Of a stretch of DNA of 8,911 bases, positions 6,756-8,911 are shown piece after piece. The DNA is taken from positions 1 through 8,911 of the forward strand of contig CAMWXQ010000029.1 of NCBI GenBank assembly GCA_947178235.1. Direction: 5' to 3'. Positions within the stretch are counted from its first letter, which is position 1; every line of letters begins with the position of its first letter. A program made the position numbers and the translations under genes. This DNA is from an uncultured Muribaculaceae bacterium (GTDB lineage Bacteria > Bacteroidota > Bacteroidia > Bacteroidales > Muribaculaceae). The notes under the pieces are model-generated. The model ran no database searches and had not been told where the DNA came from. It worked only from the letters and a program-made list of their open reading frames with translations.

Positions 6756-6773
6756 CAAATCTTTAACCAATTC

Positions 6774-8911
6774 ATGAAACGTATTAGACTGCTGCTGACG
6801 CTGTGCCTCCTCACAGCCCTGCTGCCGTTACGGCTTCTCGCAGGCGACCAGTTCAGTTATACCTATCAAGGCACAACACTGAATTATGAAGTCATAGACT
6901 TTTTGGGCAAAACATGCCAATTGATAAAGAGCAACCAAAATTGCTCTGGCGATATAGTTTTACCCGAACATCCAAAGTTCGCTGGCAAAGAGTACACTTT
7001 GACCAAAATTACCGACTATGCTTTTTCTGGGAATCAGAAAATCACATCCATTTCTATCCCTAATAGTGTCACCGAGATAACCGACTATGCATTCAATCGT
7101 TGTTCCGGATTGACCGAGCTGAAACTTCCAGACGGTCTCACATCCATAGGACAGAGTGCATTCTATGGTTGCTCGGGATTGAAGCAACTTGAATTGCCAA
7201 ATAGTCTGACATACTTGGGAGGAAGTGCCTTCAAGGAGTGTACAAGCTTGACACAGGTATATTTTTCCGATCGGTTGGTCCACATCGCAGGCAGCGCTTT
7301 CTACGGCTGTACCAGCTTGACGGAGGTCACATTACCCAAAGGGCTTCTCGAATTGAGAGGCAGTGCTTTCTTCGGCTGTACCAACCTAACAAAAGTTGAA
7401 TTGCCCGAAGGACTGACCCACTTGGGCAATGATACTTTCAATGGCTGCACTGCATTGATACAAGTCAATCTACCTCAAAGCCTGACATTTATAGGCCAAC
7501 AAGCTTTCTATAATTGCACTGCACTGACAGGCGAACTCAATCTCCCTCCCGGATTAACAAGTATTCAAAAAAATACTTTCTATGGATGTAAAAATCTTAC
7601 CGGCAATCTCATAATCCCCGAGGGGGTCACGTCAATTGACTTAGAAGCATTCCGCGATTGCTCGGGTCTCAACGGCTATCTCGTAATCCCCGAGGGGGTC
7701 ACGTCAATTGGCGGCCGAGCATTCCAAGGTTGCTCTGGCCTTACTGGGGATCTTGTCATTCCCGAGGGGGTCACATCAATTGAGGATGCAGCATTTTATA
7801 GATGCTCGGGATTTAACGAGAGTCTCACCCTGCCGTCCACATTACAAAAAATTGGAAATAATGCTTTTGGTTTCTGTTCTTTCACTGACGCGTATCTCAA
7901 TAACGAAAGCCCATATCTAATATCCAATCCACCATCGGCAACTCGCTACCACATTCCACCCAGGACCTATCGCAGTGTGATGGAGTCCAATTGGTACAAC
8001 TCCTACAAGAGTAAAGTTATCCGCGAACCTTTCACCGATCCTATAGATGGGTTGATGTACCAGTGGGCAGCTGAGAGCGGATATGATGTTAAGGTCATTG
8101 GCCTTGACCCTGCCGTCGAATCACTGACCCTCCCCATTTCTGTACCCGCTCAAATTTACGGCTGTGACATCGTGGCGACCAATTACTCTTTGCAGGATTG
8201 CCCGAATCTGACCCATATCACATTCGACATCGAGAATGTGCCCGACAATGCTTGCGCCGGGCTGACGAAGTTGAAGAGTGTCGAATTCACAGAGAACGTC
8301 AAGAATATAGGCACCAACCTGTTTGCTGGCCTCGAGCTTGACCATATCACTTTCGGCAACGAGAATATCCCCGACAACTTCTCAAACGGCATGGCCGGGC
8401 TGAGAAGCGTCGAATTCACAGAGAACGTGAAGTCTATCGGCGCACACGCATTTGCCGGGCTCCCGCTCGAATCGGTCACTCCCCTCGGAACCGTCCCCCC
8501 GACTTTGGGTGAGGACGCTTTCGACAAAAGCGAGAATCCAATAGAGATTTATCTTGACGATACCCTCTTTGCTGCCTACTCCGAAGATGAGGCTTGGAAC
8601 GACACTTTCAATCTCCTCGGTTACTCCGGCACAACCCCCGAGGGTATGGGCTATGATATCCTCTCCATGGATGACAAGAATATGACCGTCCGCCTCACCA
8701 AACTCTCCGCCGCGGGCGCGACCGAGCTCGTTATCCCCGCCACAATCAACGTCAATGGCCGCACTGCCGCCGTGACAGAGCTCGGCATTGAGAGCGCCTC
8801 TGACGCTTCGGCCTGCACATCGCTCCGCTTCGAGGATTCGGACCTCCCCCTCACGCTGCTGAGTAATCCCCTCTCCGCCATCAACAACACCAAGATACGA
8901 ACCGTCAATAT
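6774..8911 (+). CDS. BspA-like leucine-rich-repeat surface protein, N-terminal part (runs off right edge)
   Basis: At least 712 aa; the stop is beyond the window. The ATG at 6774 opens a clear type I signal peptide (MKRIRLLLTLCLLTALLP, cleavage near Ala23), so the protein is exported. Residues about 78-372 are 13 BspA-type repeats (LRR_5 family) with the hallmark AFxxCxxL and LPxGLTSIG, Phe positions at 84, 107, 130 and so on. They end in a cap-like segment (391-416, with Tyr and Trp: RTYRSVMESNWYNSYKS). A second, more degenerate block runs from about 447 to 570, again followed by a cap-like stretch (591-612, LFAAYSEDEAWNDTF), and a third module starts near 616. Family members bind host matrix, fibronectin or other bacteria; the ligand here is unknown. 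No transmembrane or sorting signal is visible because the C-terminus is missing. GC content is low in the first LRR block and rises toward the right edge. No neighbouring gene helps to assign a role. Confidence 0.9.
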   Translation, partial: MKRIRLLLTLCLLTALLPLRLLAGDQFSYTYQGTTLNYEVIDFLGKTCQLIKSNQNCSGDIVLPEHPKFAGKEYTLTKITDYAFSGNQKITSISIPNSVTEITDYAFNRCSGLTELKLPDGLTSIGQSAFYGCSGLKQLELPNSLTYLGGSAFKECTSLTQVYFSDRLVHIAGSAFYGCTSLTEVTLPKGLLELRGSAFFGCTNLTKVELPEGLTHLGNDTFNGCTALIQVNLPQSLTFIGQQAFYNCTALTGELNLPPGLTSIQKNTFYGCKNLTGNLIIPEGVTSIDLEAFRDCSGLNGYLVIPEGVTSIGGRAFQGCSGLTGDLVIPEGVTSIEDAAFYRCSGFNESLTLPSTLQKIGNNAFGFCSFTDAYLNNESPYLISNPPSATRYHIPPRTYRSVMESNWYNSYKSKVIREPFTDPIDGLMYQWAAESGYDVKVIGLDPAVESLTLPISVPAQIYGCDIVATNYSLQDCPNLTHITFDIENVPDNACAGLTKLKSVEFTENVKNIGTNLFAGLELDHITFGNENIPDNFSNGMAGLRSVEFTENVKSIGAHAFAGLPLESVTPLGTVPPTLGEDAFDKSENPIEIYLDDTLFAAYSEDEAWNDTFNLLGYSGTTPEGMGYDILSMDDKNMTVRLTKLSAAGATELVIPATINVNGRTAAVTELGIESASDASACTSLRFEDSDLPLTLLSNPLSAINNTKIRTVN
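7005..7886 (+). repeat. LRR block: 23-residue units followed by 24-residue units
   Basis: The conserved Phe of the AFxxC motif falls at residues 84, 107, 130, 153, 176, 199, 222 and 245 (seven intervals of exactly 23), then at 269, 293, 317, 341 and 365 (five intervals of exactly 24). The 24-residue units have one additional residue in the strand before the Pro (LTGxLxIPEGV in place of LTxVxLPxGL). In DNA the period changes from 69 to 72 bases. Confidence 0.9.
7614..7782 (+). repeat. Near-identical 25-base elements spaced 72 bases
   Basis: A 25-base sequence coding for IPEGVTSI occurs at 7614-7638, identically at 7686-7710, and with two substitutions at 7758-7782. The other parts of these units are more diverged. 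Identity at the DNA level, including synonymous positions, points to recent duplication or gene conversion of the 24-residue LRR units. Confidence 0.85.
8280..8432 (+). repeat. 43-residue direct repeat in the second LRR block
   Basis: A 24-base sequence coding for VEFTENVK occurs at 8280-8303 and 8409-8432 with one mismatch, 129 bases apart (43 codons). The surrounding protein repeats too: HITFxxENxPDN, a GL(T/R) turn, SVEFTENVKxIG and FAGL. This is a longer unit than in the first block and consists of two fused, degenerate LRRs. Confidence 0.75.

Larger units (their letters stand above)
6013..6773. other. 761-bp intergenic region between divergent sufC and LRR gene
   Basis: No open frame here has a recognisable product or plausible composition. 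The stretch holds, from left to right: the leader of sufC with two low-complexity tracts (6027-6132), a minus-strand promoter (6142-6173), a plus-strand promoter (6212-6242), a palindrome at 6268-6279, a dense run of hairpins (6309-6570), three copies of a CTTTCCTAAAC-like element (6577-6755) and a nested inverted repeat (6672-6725). Composition is mixed and lower in GC than the suf genes. I could not find a tRNA, and the region does not show the signatures I remember for tmRNA, RNase P RNA or SRP RNA. Confidence 0.7.

Noticed and set aside
7614..7782. Regularly spaced repeats as a CRISPR array
   Set aside because: The 72-base period is in frame within an LRR coding sequence and the repeats encode IPEGVTSI; intervening sequence also encodes LRR residues.

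Overview
The window looks like chromosomal DNA from a high-GC member of the Bacteroidota, probably the order Bacteroidales. The evidence is a lipid- and glycan-oriented gene content (a GH31-like secreted enzyme, a membrane-bound propeller/AraC regulator, a BspA-type leucine-rich-repeat surface protein), promoter-like sequences that match the Bacteroides -7 consensus TAnnTTTG with a -33 TTTG, and the G-poor low-complexity leaders often seen in this order. Genus cannot be fixed from what is here; coding GC in the left two thirds is about 60-67% in the lines I counted.

Positions 1-6012 are all read leftward (minus strand). From the upstream end the order is sufC (5251-6012), sufD (3887-5254, ATGA overlap with sufC), sufS (2616-3836), a 739-aa regulator (393-2612, starting 3 bp after the sufS stop) and the first 100 codons of a secreted GH31-like glycoside hydrolase (1-300, runs off the left edge). 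sufC-sufD-sufS encode the ATPase, scaffold partner and cysteine desulfurase of SUF iron-sulfur cluster assembly. sufB, normally just upstream of sufC, is not there. The regulator has the periplasmic propeller, Y_Y_Y domain, membrane helix and AraC HTH of a hybrid two-component system, but no histidine kinase or receiver. The hydrolase gene has its own promoter-like site in the 92-bp gap, so regulator plus hydrolase form a plausible glycan sensing and use pair that happens to sit behind the suf genes.

Positions 6013-6773 form a 761-bp stretch without a convincing gene, but full of structure: two low-complexity repeat tracts in the probable suf leader, two divergent promoter-like sites (minus 6142-6173, plus 6212-6242), a block of consecutive hairpins between 6309 and 6570 closed by a long-range stem, and a separate nested inverted repeat at 6672-6725. 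The hairpin block is the best candidate for something undescribed: either an independent structured RNA or a roughly 520-nt structured 5' leader of the next gene.

Positions 6774-8911 (plus strand, runs off the right edge) encode at least 712 aa of a secreted BspA-like leucine-rich-repeat protein. Its first LRR block changes cleanly from a 23-residue to a 24-residue period, and the gene is clearly AT-richer than the suf region over most of its 5' half, becoming GC-rich toward the right edge.
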